From Scytalidium lignicola (Eukaryota > Ascomycota > Leotiomycetes), in contig NCSJ02000017.1 in the NCBI GenBank assembly GCA_002812745.2, positions 1-64,000 on the forward strand: a stretch of DNA of 64,000 bases, in the 5' to 3' direction. Positions 48,378 through 61,124 of the stretch are shown here, one piece after another. Each line of letters starts with the position of its first letter. Positions within the stretch are counted from its first letter, which is position 1. The notes under the pieces are model-generated. The model did no database searches. It was not told the DNA's origin and saw only the letters and a program-made list of their open reading frames with translations. Both the position numbers and the translations under genes were made by a program.

Positions 48378-49834
48378 CTATGCATTTCCCTTTCCCAACT
48401 GGAGATAGTTCCAGCAGACTGTGTATGACCCCGTTAGCATTAATTATATCAATTAGACCGAAGAAACATACTAGAATATCCCAAATCATCACCAAACATA
48501 AGTCTCAGAGAGTCTGGGCCGTATGTCGTCCCCTGATCTGGACTGTACACCACAGCAGACCTTCCAACTGCTAAACCAATCATTGGCGGCACTTCGGGGT
48601 AATGTGTGAACTTTGGTTCTACCCCAGTATGCTTGTGCAATATCTGTTGATGAATATTGATCGCTGCAGAATGACCCATAGACATGGCCATACCGCAGCG
48701 CTTGATTCCTGACCATGCAACAAGGTCACCCACAGCGAAGTGGTATGCGGCATTAGAGATTTCCTCCGGAAAGTTCAGACTAGAAGGGATTAATAACTTG
48801 TTTGTCATGTAAGGAAGAGAACTTTACGTTGAAGTGATCTTTACATAACCTTCCTCATTTACAGCCTCAGGAGGTAGATATGTTGTAGACGGGACACTCC
48901 TTGAGATGGCGCTAATGACATGACCAGCCAACATTTGACTACCATCGGCTAGTGTGAGCAGACGGGACTTTCCATTCTCGATATTGGAGATGACCCGTTG
49001 CCCTAGAATCACCTCTACTCCTGCAGCCCGGAGTTCAAGTAAAGCGCGGTCCTTTGTTTTGTCTGGAAGCGGTTCAGATGACAGAAGCTTCTCTCTAGAA
49101 TGCACGAGTTTTACTGTCTGTTCAGGGTAGACAAGTTTCAGCTCGGCAGACATCTCGATACCCACAGCACCTAAAACTATAAGCCAATACACAGAGAAAC
49201 CTTCAAGGTAATTCACCTCCTCCAATAACGACCACGCATCCAGTAGCCGTTCTGACGTCTTTGATATGCCTTTTGCATTCATCAAGATACTCAATCCGTA
49301 AGAGAGATTGTGGTATGGTTGGGAAGACTCGTCTGAGCCCAGAGGCAACAACAAAATAGTCATAACTATGCTCTAGCCGCTGATTGGTGTTGAAATCCAT
49401 GATGAGCGCAACTTTGTTCTCGCAATCAACACTACTGGCTGTACCACGTATCCAATTTATACTAGGACTTTGCAAGGCAGGAATGTCTTCGAATTTCTTC
49501 CATGCCTTTTCACTGTACGTTTCTGTGGCGAGCGCAAGAGGAGAACCGATTAGATGATCTACAGCCATTCATATCAGCCGGTGTTTCCGTAACTGGTAAA
49601 TAGCATGCATATCTTACAATACCCATCTCGTTCGTCTACAATGGTAATTTGAACCGATATCTTGAATGGATTTTCTGCTTTTACGGTCGTAGTGGCGGTG
49701 TAGCGTGTCGGCCTTCCTTGACAAAGATCTAACAGATTTAACGTCGTTGAAAGGCCGGCATATGAACCACCAATGACGAGAATTTTATAAGGGGAAGAAA
49801 TGCTATTAACCTGAACATTCTCGTTGGAAGGCAT
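48378..49834 (-). CDS. FAD-dependent oxidoreductase, AIF/AMID-like
   Basis: A pyridine-nucleotide-disulphide oxidoreductase-fold flavoprotein resembling apoptosis-inducing factor homologues (AMID/FSP1 type), which reduce quinones with NAD(P)H; that activity is a family inference. Exons 49834-49618, 49558-49217, 49170-48828, 48779-48472 and 48418-48378 give 416 residues. The FAD-binding motif ILVIGGSYAGLS lies at about residues 17-28, and the NAD(P)-binding motif VVVIGGGAVGIEMSAEL spans the exon 2/3 junction. The C-terminal FAD contact is AVGDLVAW. The tiny last exon (41 nt) gives the ending ICWNYLQLG, which matches the family C-terminus. No signal peptide or obvious mitochondrial presequence. 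It is divergent from the cytochrome P450 about 2.3 kb away; a shared pathway is possible but unsupported. Confidence 0.88.
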
Positions 49835-52188
49835 GTTAAAATTAAGAGTGTATTCTGTGAATGATTTGTAACGATATTCAGCAGTAGAATACAACGAGAA
49901 AACAAAAGGAATAGAGTAAGTAAAAGAGCAGGATCACGACAAACCGGCACGAAGAGAAGACCGGAGGAGCGATTTTTGCAGCTCTGTTAGTGAGTGCCAC
50001 TCATTTGAATCCACTTTAACATGGCCAAAATTGCTGGTGGCCACGCTATTCTGCTTGCCATTGGATGACCCTTCAGGTTTAGTTAATTAGAAAAGAGAGG
50101 CACGCGTAACTTAAAACGCAAACTTCCTATTACGCCAAGAGAATCCTAAGAGTGTTTTCGGTGTACCTTTTCCGATATCGCTGGGTTGTCTACGTATAAG
50201 TGGACCGCAAATTGTCTTGGTCAACAGGGAGTGGGCACGAGGAGGCACTTGAATGGTTGTGAGAACCCTACCCGTCGGGGGTTGGCGCAGTTTATAGTTA
50301 TCAGATGCTGCGGAATTATCTGATCCGCTCGCGCATAACACCAGGGGTTATCGCCGTTGGGGCATTGCGGTTGCTGGCTATTCGTAGAACTAGATGGATT
50401 TTATATCGTTGGCCTCACTCATACCAAATATATGGAATGGCACTTGCACATGACTTGCATCCTATTATAATAAAATGCCTTAAAACACAAGAAATGCAGA
50501 ATAGGTGAGATTTGCTGAGGCCGCTACCGCTGCGCTGGATAGTGAAAGCACTGAGAAAGCAGAATGGTATTAGAGTGATTACCAGATCTTATCTGTGTAC
50601 TCCGTACTTTACACGAAGTCAGCATCTTGAGCGGCGATTAATTATTCTCCACAGATATCATAGATCCCAGCACCGAACAATCCTATCACGTTCAAATGGC
50701 CTTACTGTTTAGTTCATTGATCAAGTCACATTTGTGGGGACTGCTGTATTAGTTTACCTAAAAGAGGTTTAACACTAGTTCTGAAATATGCCCTCGTAAC
50801 CTTTGTCTCATAATAATTAGCACTTTACCTTAGCCTGCTCATCGCTAGGCTCACTACCAAGCCCGCTTGTCAGCCTTGTCAGCCCCGCTTGAGTTCTAGT
50901 GGCGCAATTTTACGAGCAAGACGTCGACATTCATTGCCAAAAGTGCCCAAGAAGCTCTAAAAACCAGTATATGCTCTTACATCTCCGGGGCCTCTTTTAG
51001 ATGCATTTGGGCGGGAAAAGATCACCTGGATTCTAAGTTATGCTAAGAGCTGGTTGATATCGAATAATAGTCTCCAAAGCTAATGCTTTCTCATATCCTT
51101 GGAGTGCTTCGTTGGTACATCTTTTTAGCCTGATCTAGTTTGACGTGATCCGAGTAAAGATGGCTTAATTATTGACTGTGCTAATTGTTAATATGTGATT
51201 AGGACTGGAAGCATTCTCCTCTTGCAATGATTGTTGGTACGTCTTTTCAACCTCATCCAACTCTCCGTAGTTTGTGTAAAGAATGCTAAGATATTCACGT
51301 CTCCGAGAGGATTGGGCCCCAACTGAAGAATTTCAGGACTAACAAGATATGTCGAAGATTGTGAAAGAAAATGCATTCACTTTATGAAATAATGAAGAAA
51401 TAGAAGATTTTTGGTAGAAACTTCAAACGTGGAATTTGATACGTTAGAGTTCACAATTGCTGTGAAGTAACACGCATGGGAGGCGGGATTTGCCTCATTA
51501 TAATCATACTTTAAAACGAGGAGACACCTAATAGGATCTAAAACACCTCCTTATGCCACGATTCGAAGTCAACCAGCTCTAACTTATATAACAGAACTCA
51601 TTCATGAAAAACTAAATAGGAACCTTATTTACACGTACATTATAGAGGGACAAATACCTCTGGTATTCCCAGGAAAACTTCGACTCAGAAAACCCGGGAA
51701 TAAACATTTCTCTACACTAAGACTGTACCCGAGACTCTTACAGTATTTCATGTTTACGCTACGGACGTACTCAACGTTAGATCTCGTCTCAAAGTTCTAC
51801 GAGCAGATCTAATTTTCATACATTTTATATAAAAGTCATTGAGACTTCCTGCTCGGGAATAACAACGCTTTTATTTGTCCAATTATGACCCCAAGCCTCC
51901 ACACCGAGAAACCCCGTGAGGATGTGGGGTCTCTCTGTAAATCTCCATACCAGCGTCCTTCTGCTATCCCGCACTTCCGTGAGTGGGGCTTCTCCGAGTA
52001 GAGTTACACGTAGTAAAAAGGTGCTAAAGTAATGTCTCCATGTGGGAGAAGGCATATTACCCCGCGAAGATCGACGCCCCAGTCGGCTCTACATTTCGCT
52101 CTTGCGAACTTTCACTCTTACTTAAGAGACTGATTCGGCTTTAATAGTTATGCGTGGGTTGAACGGTCAATTCTACACCAACTAGAAA
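49835..52188. other. 2.35 kb intergenic region between divergent genes
   Basis: Upstream DNA of the FAD oxidoreductase (-) and of the P450 (+). Frames such as 50111-50341 (-) and 50305-50712 (+) have no recognisable domain. I see no clear repeat or binding site. Confidence 0.45.
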
Positions 52189-53857
52189 ATGGCTGTTATT
52201 AATAATAACCGTTCAATAGATAAGGGAGAAGCGGTGGTTTTGGCCGTTCTGGCCGTTGCCGTTTATGCTTTATGCAGCGTCACTAACCGCTTGTTCTTTT
52301 CGCCATTGAGCAAGCTCCCCGGACCATGGCTCACAAATCTCACTGGTATGCTGGAAGCTAATGCTTTGAAGGAACAACGCCGGACAAAATGGGTTGAAGA
52401 ATTGTTTGCTCAGAACCCTGGCGCTGTTGCTGTTCGTACGGGGCCCAAGGCGGTCTCGTTCAATCATCCTGATGCCATCAAGACAATTTATGGTACGTAG
52501 AGAGAGGGCATTGCAAAAAAAAAATCTTCTGACTCACCGTATTTAGGACACGGAAAAGGTGCAGACGAGTTTGGCAAGTCGAGTTGGTATGATGCTTTTT
52601 CTACGACTGGGGAGTCACTCTTCTCCACCCGGTCGAAGAAGCGCCATGCGACGAAACGTAGAATGGTTGCACACGGCTTCAGTGCCCAGACACTTTACCA
52701 ATTTGAACCCCTTATTGATCAGACATTGGACAAGTTCATGAAAAAGATGGACCAGTTTGCCAAGACACAGGAACCATTTGATATTTACTTCTGGTTTGAG
52801 CTATTTACTATGGATCTGATGGGTGAGCTTGCTTTGGGAAATAACTTCGGCGTCATCGAAGCTGGTAAATCAGCCAGATACTCTACACTCGTAGAGCTTT
52901 CCCAACGCTTTGGTAACCTTAGTGGTGTGCTTCCGTTTGGCAAGTATAATGTGTCTCTGCTAAGCTGGGTTCCACTCCCATACATCCAAAGACTATGGAA
53001 GGCAAGAGTAGAGTATCTCGACTACGCTAGACAGGCGTTGGAGAAGCGATTCCAGGACAATCGTAGGCAGGTTTTACCTAGTGGTAAACCTCGTCAGGAT
53101 ATTATGCAGCGCTTTATTGAAGCTCAAGATCCGGAAACAGGCGGCAGGATGGACTTTCCTGAACTTCGCGCTGAAGCGTCTTCACTCATGTGAGTATATA
53201 AATTTTCATCTGTGATTTGTAATCTTCTATCTCAATGCTAACTTATCTAGGGTCGCTGGTGCAAGCACGGGAAGCGTGACAATGAATTGGATGACGTACT
53301 ATCTATGCAAGAACCCCAATGTTAAAGATCAAATCATTGAAGAGTTGGAAGCTATGTTGCCAGATAATCTGGATGATTCTAAGCATATTCCATTTACAAC
53401 TCTCAATAAGATAAGCCTTCTAGAGCATGTCGAGATAGAGTGTCTCCGCTTGCATCCTCCAATTGGATACGCCATGCCTCGTGACACACCACCTCGGGGT
53501 GCTGAGATATGTGGTGTCTATATCCCAGGTGGTATAGCTGTTGGAGTGCCTGCTGCTGCAATTGGACGGAATCCAACAGTGTACCAGAATCCGGACCAAT
53601 TCGATCCATATAGGTGGTCAGATGAAAAGGCAAACCTGGCCTTGATGAAGACATGTTTTCTAGGATTTGGCATTGGTAGCAGGCAATGTATTGGCCGGAA
53701 CGTTGCAACACAAATGATCATGAAAATGATTGCGTCGATACTGTTACGATACGAGGTAGAGCTGGAGAACCCGAATCTTGTCTTGGGTACTAAGGAGTTT
53801 ACTATCCTGAAACCAGATCAAAAATATAATGTTCGTTTAAGGCCAAGGAAGGCGTAG
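52189..53857 (+). CDS. Cytochrome P450 monooxygenase
   Basis: Haem-thiolate monooxygenase anchored in the ER. Exons 52189-52492, 52547-53189 and 53251-53857 give 517 residues, the usual length. An N-terminal hydrophobic anchor (about residues 14-32) is followed by the proline-rich hinge SKLPGPW. The ExxR motif is in ECLRLHPP, and the haem-binding signature is FGIGSRQCIGRN with the ligand at about Cys462. The I-helix reads VAGASTGSVTMNW, a departure from the common A/G-G-x-D/E-T-T form because the acidic residue before the threonine is a serine. Substrate unknown. Benzoate-hydroxylase-like or secondary-metabolism P450s are possible, but no backbone synthase is nearby. Confidence 0.92.
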
Positions 53858-54162
53858 ATCTAGTCAATAAAAATAAGTTACTGATACCGTTTTAAAATGA
53901 AAATAAGAATACTTTCTTCTTGTAAGATATCTTATTTATCCATCGAGTAATAAATGTGATAATGGTAATATGAGACTCGTTTCGAAAACCGTTGTAAGGG
54001 CAGCGTATATTTATAGCTAGAGGTTATCTGTAGAGTAATTAGGCGTTACAACGCTGAAGGAAATTTTCTTTTCTATTGATAAATATCAACTGCAGCAAGT
54101 TTTCCAAACTAGATGTTAATCTAGTTACATATCTAATTATATGCAATATGTTAAAATATGTA
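53858..54162. other. Short intergenic, convergent ends
   Basis: About 300 bp of AT-rich DNA between the P450 stop and the HET gene stop. Nothing further seen. Confidence 0.5.
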
Positions 54163-56251
54163 CTATCGTATGTAAATGTCTTGCTCTTTCCATTTTTCAG
54201 AACGAAGAGCCTCTCCTTGCATCATACCATGAACATAGCANCCCCCCAATTATTTGGTATCTCCCCCCAGCCTCAGCACATCGCCTTAAAATAAATGGAA
54301 TTCTGCTACCATTAAACAAGAATACCGAGTCTCCGACCCGTGAATCTAACGGCATCATACCAAAAAGCCCACTCCGCGTTTCACACAATTTATATGTTAC
54401 GTTGATCGGAAGTAGCCTGCGCATATATTCAGTTGCGTCATCTAGATTAGAATATGAATCTATGTTTGAATCTTCAATTGCAGCTCTAAGCTGGTGATAC
54501 TGCCTTTCGAATTCTTCGGGAGCGATGTGAGGCCGTATGCCATGATTACCCACCAAGGTGCGCCATTGGACCTCTGACAGAGGTTCGCCGGTTATGTAAG
54601 AATCACAGTTAGAGAACATCTGGTCTGCTTCGGCGAAGAAAGCTCTGAGTCCTGAGGCAAAGTGGCCAGTACTGTCGGCATCCTCGATAATACTTTGAAA
54701 TGGAAATGGTAGGGTTTTGGTGATATCATCCAAATGACCTCCTGCAATCACAAGTTCTCCCTCGATACTAGATAATCGGATTTGAGCAGGAACATCCGCT
54801 GCAGCTGCATAAGATAATCCTGTCAGAGCACTAACAGCTAGAATTTTAGTTTTTGAAAGCTCTGTCTTTGTCCAGTCAGGTACCCAGGATGGGAGTTCTA
54901 TATCTCTGTCGGATATTCCTGCCTTGTAAAGCGTTTCAATTCCATGTCCATTTTCAACAAATGTCTTTGAAAATCTCACTAAAACCGACTCGATCGACTC
55001 GTCATAATCAGGATAATATGATTTGTTGCTGCCATCTTCAGCAATTCCAAGTAGCGAGAAGAGTCTGTCTCTTGGTTCGGTTGCGTCCGCGTACTCAAAC
55101 ATAGGGAGCAATCGTATGAGTGGAAGTTTGACTCCAAGCTGCTGCACGCCAAATATACCCATAAGGCCCTCAATGACCTCTTCTAGAACATCTGTCGTTA
55201 CCTGGGTTTCCTGAGGCATTTGTCGAAGGGCCATCACAAGATCCTGGACGTAAGGGATTCGGCTCCAGGATCCTTCACGGAATTCTCGTAGAGCGCTCTC
55301 ATCCCGCTCACTGAAGCTCCGCACGGTATTTGCGAATAATCGGCTCATGCTTGAGGCGTTTTTTATTTCTAGCATTAGTCGCATATTGGTAGCGCCTGCG
55401 AATGCGAGATTCTTCTCCTCTTCAGCCGCCGGTCCAGATGAAAAGAACATTCCCCAATCTAACAGCGTGTATTCTGTCATCTTCTCGAGCCCACTGGCCA
55501 AGCTTTTCCAATGCACCTGCAATTCGCCACATAGCATATAGACGTCTTTAGCTAGCACAAACTCCTGCACAACCCATAACCTACGGAACCAAGGCCGTTG
55601 CCAGAAGGTCAGTAGGTGACGCCAAAGAGGATTTCCCTGGAGGGGCAAACCATGATCTTGCATCCATGCAACTGAGACTTGTTTTTGTGGCAATGCACTG
55701 AAGTCTGTCTCCCCGATTTTCTGAAGAAGTTGTAGAGCGACTCTCCCATTGCTGTCCTCTTCACCAAGCCATGCTAGCACCCAAGAAGCGGCCGAGAATA
55801 TTTTCGGCATTAGCATAACCTGCTGTGACCTCTCTTCATTGTTGGACTGATCAATACATATTGCGTCAACCCAGAGTAATCTTCGCCCGTTTTCATTGCG
55901 TAGATGGGAAAGGGCCGTATAGAGTGATTCAGTGATTTGTAGAGTACCTTCGGAGAGGATGATCTGACACGGCTTGTGATGATTACCCCATGTATACGAG
56001 AGAGCTTCGTAAGCCTCTGTGTTTTTATGTGAAACATATAAAAGTCTCCCTTTTAAAGGGTCATCTCTGTTTCCGGGTAGAAGGGATAGGAGACGAATAG
56101 AGCTTTCCCCGTGCAGTGGCGTATAAGAGTAATTTCTATTTACGTCGAATATATCCTCTTCTTGACCATGCCCGTTGTTTTTCCTTTGGCTAAAGAACTC
56201 ACTTTCCATTAAGGCTTCTAGTTCTAGGAGGAACTGTTCACTCGCAGTCAT
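54163..56251 (-). CDS. HET-domain (heterokaryon incompatibility) protein
   Basis: A single-exon gene of 695 residues. The HET domain covers about residues 75-235 with the three family blocks: YEALSYTWGN, then LLWVDAICIDQSNNEERSQQ, then RPWFRRLWVVQE. HET proteins control non-self recognition and cell death on hyphal fusion in filamentous ascomycetes. The C-terminal region is typical, with DRLFSLLGIAED and YPDYDESIE. An N at 54241 beside a run of six C breaks the frame; ignoring it gives the usual ending GCYVHGMMQGEAL and a stop at 54165-54163, while counting it gives an atypical tail. The frame extends upstream to a TTG at 56314, but the ATG at 56251 is the likely start. Which partner or allele system it belongs to cannot be told. 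Confidence 0.88.
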
Positions 56252-56765
56252 TGCCGATACTACCGGAGGACTTGCGGACAATGAGTATGATACTATTTGT
56301 AAAGTATATCGCAAGCCCCTAAGAGCCAGGGAGGTATTGTGCGCAAATGAAAATTTGGAGATGGATTTCTTAAGATTTCAAAATATAGTTATATAATTCT
56401 AGACGAGCATGGGGTCTAGACCTTTAGAGCTAAAGATTCAAATGAAGGCAGCAGGACGCCTTGACGAGGCACACCTCGGAGGGCGCAGCACTGTGGCTCG
56501 CCGCCTTGGCTTAACCCGTGTCTTCTTCACGCCCTTCAGGTTCGCTGTTTCTCCTACTCAATTCTCATATGAGTTCTGAGAGAAACGAACATGTTTCATT
56601 TAACACTTGAATAACTAGCTTAAACTGAGAAAGCTTAAATTTACATAACGCTTAGTTCAAAATAGCCCATACTTAAGCTCTCCTACCCCGCGGACTATAT
56701 AAGTTAGGTATTTCTACCCACTCCTCTGCACTTTGTGCATATTAAATTAACTCTAAACCAGCTCA
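56252..56765. other. Divergent promoter region, HET gene and GFA gene
   Basis: About 510 bp between divergent starts. Contains a GC-rich stretch at about 56,450-56,540 and a TATATAA-like sequence near 56,696-56,702 that would suit the GFA gene. Confidence 0.45.
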
Positions 56766-57425
56766 ATGGATACGCCAACACGCCGTGCATATCACGGCTC
56801 ATGCCACTGTGGTCTCACCCGCTACATTGCATATATCACCCTTCCGCCACCTATCATTTCAGCAGAACCTGGCCTTCCTACAACCAGGATTTACAAATGC
56901 AATTGCACCATTTGCCAAAAGGCTTCGATATTCCACCTCCGTCTCATCTCGTCTCCAGATGACTTCCTCCTTCTATCTCCAATCTCCAAAGATGGAAGTA
57001 AGGGGGGCATTAAAACAAATGAAGGAGGACTGAAGAGCTACACCTGCTTCGCCAAGAAGACACATTTTTACTTCTGTTCTCGTTGCGGGGTCAGGTGTTT
57101 CAGTATCGCTGGTGAAGGCGAGCTCAAATCTGTCCCCGCCGAAGTAATCCCACCAGTTCCACAGAATTATCTCCATGGGCCACTCGCGCCACAAGACGTG
57201 GAAATCAATGAAGGAAAAGTTAAAGTCTGGAGTCCCCAAAAAGAGGGATGGCTAGAGGAGATACGGCCACATTATTTGAGTGTTAATGCCGCAACTCCGG
57301 AGCCGGGTCAGGACGGGCTGGATTTGAAGGAATGGTCGGAGAAGGGGTGGATTTCATACTTAAATTGCTTGAAAGATGTTAGGGAGCAAAGATTAGAGGA
57401 TCCATATGAAGGTGGAATGTATTAA
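56766..57425 (+). CDS. GFA-family (glutathione-dependent formaldehyde-activating/CENP-V) protein
   Basis: A single-exon gene of 219 residues with the zinc-binding GFA fold: GSCHCGLTRY near the N-terminus, CNCTICQK in the middle and FCSRCGVRCF after that. These cysteines would bind two zinc ions. The name comes from bacterial Gfa, said to speed S-hydroxymethylglutathione formation, but fungal members are generally uncharacterised. The C-terminal ~80 residues extend beyond the core domain and are acidic. The start is the ATG ten residues ahead of the first cysteine motif. Confidence 0.9.
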   Translation: MDTPTRRAYHGSCHCGLTRYIAYITLPPPIISAEPGLPTTRIYKCNCTICQKASIFHLRLISSPDDFLLLSPISKDGSKGGIKTNEGGLKSYTCFAKKTHFYFCSRCGVRCFSIAGEGELKSVPAEVIPPVPQNYLHGPLAPQDVEINEGKVKVWSPQKEGWLEEIRPHYLSVNAATPEPGQDGLDLKEWSEKGWISYLNCLKDVREQRLEDPYEGGMY

Positions 57426-58822
57426 TTGGCTTCAAATATCTGGTTAGTAGACTCAAAACTTGACTTTACTTTAATTTGTGTTATCTGTTTCAGTAGAATG
57501 GATGGTGGTCTCATGGTGTTTGTTTTTTGGATCAATTCCGAGACTTGTAGTCAACAGGATCGTCATCGAATATCCAACATAACAGAGAATAAACGAATGA
57601 GCGAATGAATGAATGAATGAACGATTAGTATGGGTCCAAGGAAACTTTGGGGATGGTAAAAAACACGCCAAAATGGGAGAAGAAATTCTTTAACCAAACC
57701 AGTACCGCCCTATGATGGATCTATTCAGTAGCTCATCCTCTCTGGCGGAATAAGAGAGCAAATCATGACCACACCAGATCCTCGTGGTTCAGCATGACTG
57801 CTTTACTCACCTTGGCTCATCCAGTTCACCCAGCTCACCTGAGCTGCTCAGACTTTTGAGCAATTGCCGAGTAATTAGATTTTATTTGTCTGTTTCCNTT
57901 TTTTTAGTCTACAGTCTTGTAGCTAATGATCTATTAAACGTGCATGTAACCTCCTATAAAGTGCCAAGTGTTAACTAGTATATTTGTAGAGCTTAAATAA
58001 GTTCCATTAGAAACTTGACCTAAATTATCGAAGCAATATATTCCAAATACTTACAATTATTAATTATGAAAGAGTTGATTTTAAACAAGAGTTTAAGAAA
58101 GTATATGAAGCTAGGTTTACTGTCCTTTATACTTCTGTTTTTATCAGTTGTACTAATTATTAAGCCTTTTCCAAGTTTGATTCTTATGTGATATACAATA
58201 TTTTACAATTTAGCCACTGTATACAAAACTGTAGAATGCCCAAATTAAAACCACCGTTCGCCTTGGTGATGGGACGGATTTCAATCTTACCATCTACAAT
58301 AAAAATAAACAATGAAGGTGGCAGTTCATATCTCAGATTATTATTGTGTAGCTGAAACTGCATAGAATATAACGAAATAGATATTTAGTTTGCTGCACTG
58401 GTGGTCAAGCTTTTATTCTTTAAAGATTGTGAGAAGGATAAATAAAGGTGATACTATTCAACATGACAAATAGAGATAAGGTATAGAATAATAAACCTAT
58501 TGCAGTTCTTGAGAAGTGGATTCGTGTTGAAAGTAATTACGTTAATTATCACAAACTTTGGCTTTGATGCCTGACTTGACGCTTTAAATGTGCAAAGATC
58601 TTCTGTTGACCTGCTAGGGTTTTGAGGGCTGAAGAGGCACAGTTGACAAGGGGAGGGGGTGACGTGGAACAGAAGCAATTTCATGCCACCTTCAAATCGC
58701 TCATTCAGCCTCGCACATCGTATGTCAATGCTATATACAACATAGTCCTCCTAGCTGTTTTATAAAGTCAAAATTCGTGCGGTATTCTATAATGTTACGG
58801 CGGCCTTCCTCATCGAGCAACA
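57426..58822. other. 1.4 kb AT-rich intergenic region
   Basis: Contains a GAAT tetranucleotide run at about 57603-57622 and an N at 57898 before a T run. No gene recognised. Confidence 0.45.
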
Positions 58823-60919
58823 ATGCTACCACGCATCGTCACTCCGGGTACCGGGCGGCTGGTGGCGCTCTTGTCCGGCATTCTACTCGGAATGGGCCAC
58901 CATCTGTTTTACAGCTCTCTAGCAGGAAGCGCTGTAAGCACAGAAGATCTATTAGGTAGCGTGTCAAAACAACAGATTATTATCGCTGTTGGCACAATGT
59001 TCGCCTTCTTAGTCAATTTGTTGTTCGCTTTCGCAGTCACTACTGCATATGTCCAAGCTGCTTGGAATGCAATTNAAAAAGCAAAAAACGCCTATGGCTA
59101 CTATCGATACTCTTTTCTCAGCCACGAGTAACGTTTTTGCCTTGATGAATGTAAAAGTATGGTGGAAATATCCATTACTTTTGCTTTTAGCAAGTAATAT
59201 TTGGTTAGTTCATCATTGCATTTCTCATCATCCTATTCCACTAAATCACATAGGTGTATCCCCATTTCATCAGTAGTGACTCTTGCAACATTGTCGGTCA
59301 AAATCGCACCTCTTAACCCATTGCCATCGGCTTTATTCCGTGTCCCGAATATCGACTTCCTAAGCCTCAACTTTGCAAACGTTATTATTCCAGAAGGGTT
59401 ATCTAAAGTATACAGTTACGCCGGACCTCAGTGGGCTGTAACGAAAATAGTCACCGCTACGGCTGCACAAGGTGGTGTCCTTCCTATTAATCCACCAGTA
59501 GCAAACTCTTCTTGGACTCTAGATTTTCCTGGACCCTCTTTGATGTGCACTGATGTGCAAGGACAACAACTTGAAGATATTATCAAAAATATTAACAAGA
59601 CAATGCAAGCTGATGATTGTAAAATTTCATATGGCTATATATCTTGGACACCGGATGATACTGGAATTGAACCGTTTGTTCGAGGAGCAGATAACACTTC
59701 CTTTGTCCTTCGTTCGAAAACTCTTGGATCAGGGACTTTCAACTCGAGTGACACTCAAAATGTCGCAACTATATACATTGCTACCCTCTCTAGTATGGTT
59801 GATGAGGTTTTGAGTAACGGATGCACGAGTGCTGATTCGCAATTGGGGAATGCCACTGTTATTCAATGTGCATTATTTAATACTTCATACCATACATCTT
59901 TCAATTATACCAATGGTTTTCAAGCAATCGACATTACACCAGACAAACAGGTCTATAACGAGGTGATTCTAGTGACATCCTTAGAGAGCAGTGCATACGG
60001 TCCATTGTTTTCCTATTACTCGAATGGAAGTGTTAACCTTAATGAGTATAACTTGACCGTGGTGCAAACTTTAGCATACCAGTCTATTATGGATGCATTT
60101 GGCCAACTTTTGGTAGGATCAGTTAGTGATTCTGCGGATGATAGTGGAGCATTGCTTGTTAATACAAGCGTTATGGCTACAGTATTATCCGATACTGCTG
60201 AATTGCAATTTCTCTCGAAATATCCTTCATTACTCGCTGTTGGTATTAGTGGAGATCCAACTCTTCAGAGTGATATTGAGCAAAATCCAAATGAGTGGAA
60301 TGGAATTTCTGTAAACAACTCAGTCTCATTCAACACATCTTTACACCAAGCGTTAGAAATCTTATTCCAAAACATAACAACCAGTCTAATGAGTTCATCA
60401 GTTCTTCAGTGAGTACTTAGACCAGCCTTTTATTTACCCTCAGAAAAGACTCTACTCACATTCTTTTCTCTTATAGGCCAGACGACTCCTCTCCGTATGC
60501 TCCTCCATTGACAGAAGTAACCCTCTCGGAATATCAGAACATTTACGTTTATAGCGCCTGGAAACTTTGGATTGCCTATGGGCTTGCCATATTTTTCTCT
60601 ATATCTGGAGTTATTACCGGCTTGTTCCTAATGCTATTTAATAAAGCATCCTATAATAACAACTTCTCCACAATCTTACGGAACTCTAAATACGCCGAAC
60701 TTACCACTAATTACTATTAGCCTTGCCGATGCTACTGGGAAAGAACCCTTACCGAGGCACATTGCAAGAGCAATGGTACAATTTCCTAGTCATCATCACG
60801 AGGTAAACCTCGAGGTTCTAAGCGCGAATGATGAATCTGGTTTACTGGAGAGGAAAACCGCCGATGCAAACTCAAACTTGCTTGGACCAAGTGCGGAGGG
60901 AAGCGAATATCAATCTTAG
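58823..60919 (+). CDS. Fungal membrane protein with large glycosylated ectodomain
   Basis: Exons 58823-59203, 59254-60408 and 60477 onward. An N-terminal pair of helices (about residues 9-30 and 50-75), a third near residue 115-140, then a ~400-residue extracytoplasmic domain with many N-x-S/T sites, and a final helix (LAIFFSISGVITGLFLML). The layout is that of a large ascomycete family of unknown function. The N at 59075 must be ignored to join exon 1 (ATSNVFALMNV follows). The frame stops with TAG at 60718-60720 (592 residues), but a family-like tail (ADATGKEPLPRHIARAMV) continues in the next frame to a stop at 60917-60919, implying a one-base shift near 60713-60719 not marked by an N. The intron 1 acceptor at 59253 gives IWCIPISSVVTLATLS, which supports the splice. 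Confidence 0.72.
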
Positions 60920-61124
60920 CTCCTAACTATTACGATCACATTATACATTTGTCGATTTGGATATACGGGTTGGCAAAGCCTTTAGACGAGATCTGACCAA
61001 AATATAGGGCCTTTGCTTTATTATTCTAGCGAGGAGTTGGGGGAACAGCGTGTTATGCTATGCTATACGGTTCTAGTAGTTTTTTATTTCAAAACCAGTG
61101 ATTAATCAATTGCGAATTACAATA

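Noticed and set aside
48378..57425. A secondary-metabolite gene cluster around the P450
   Set aside because: No polyketide synthase, peptide synthetase, terpene cyclase, transporter or pathway regulator is present; the neighbours are a HET protein and a GFA protein.
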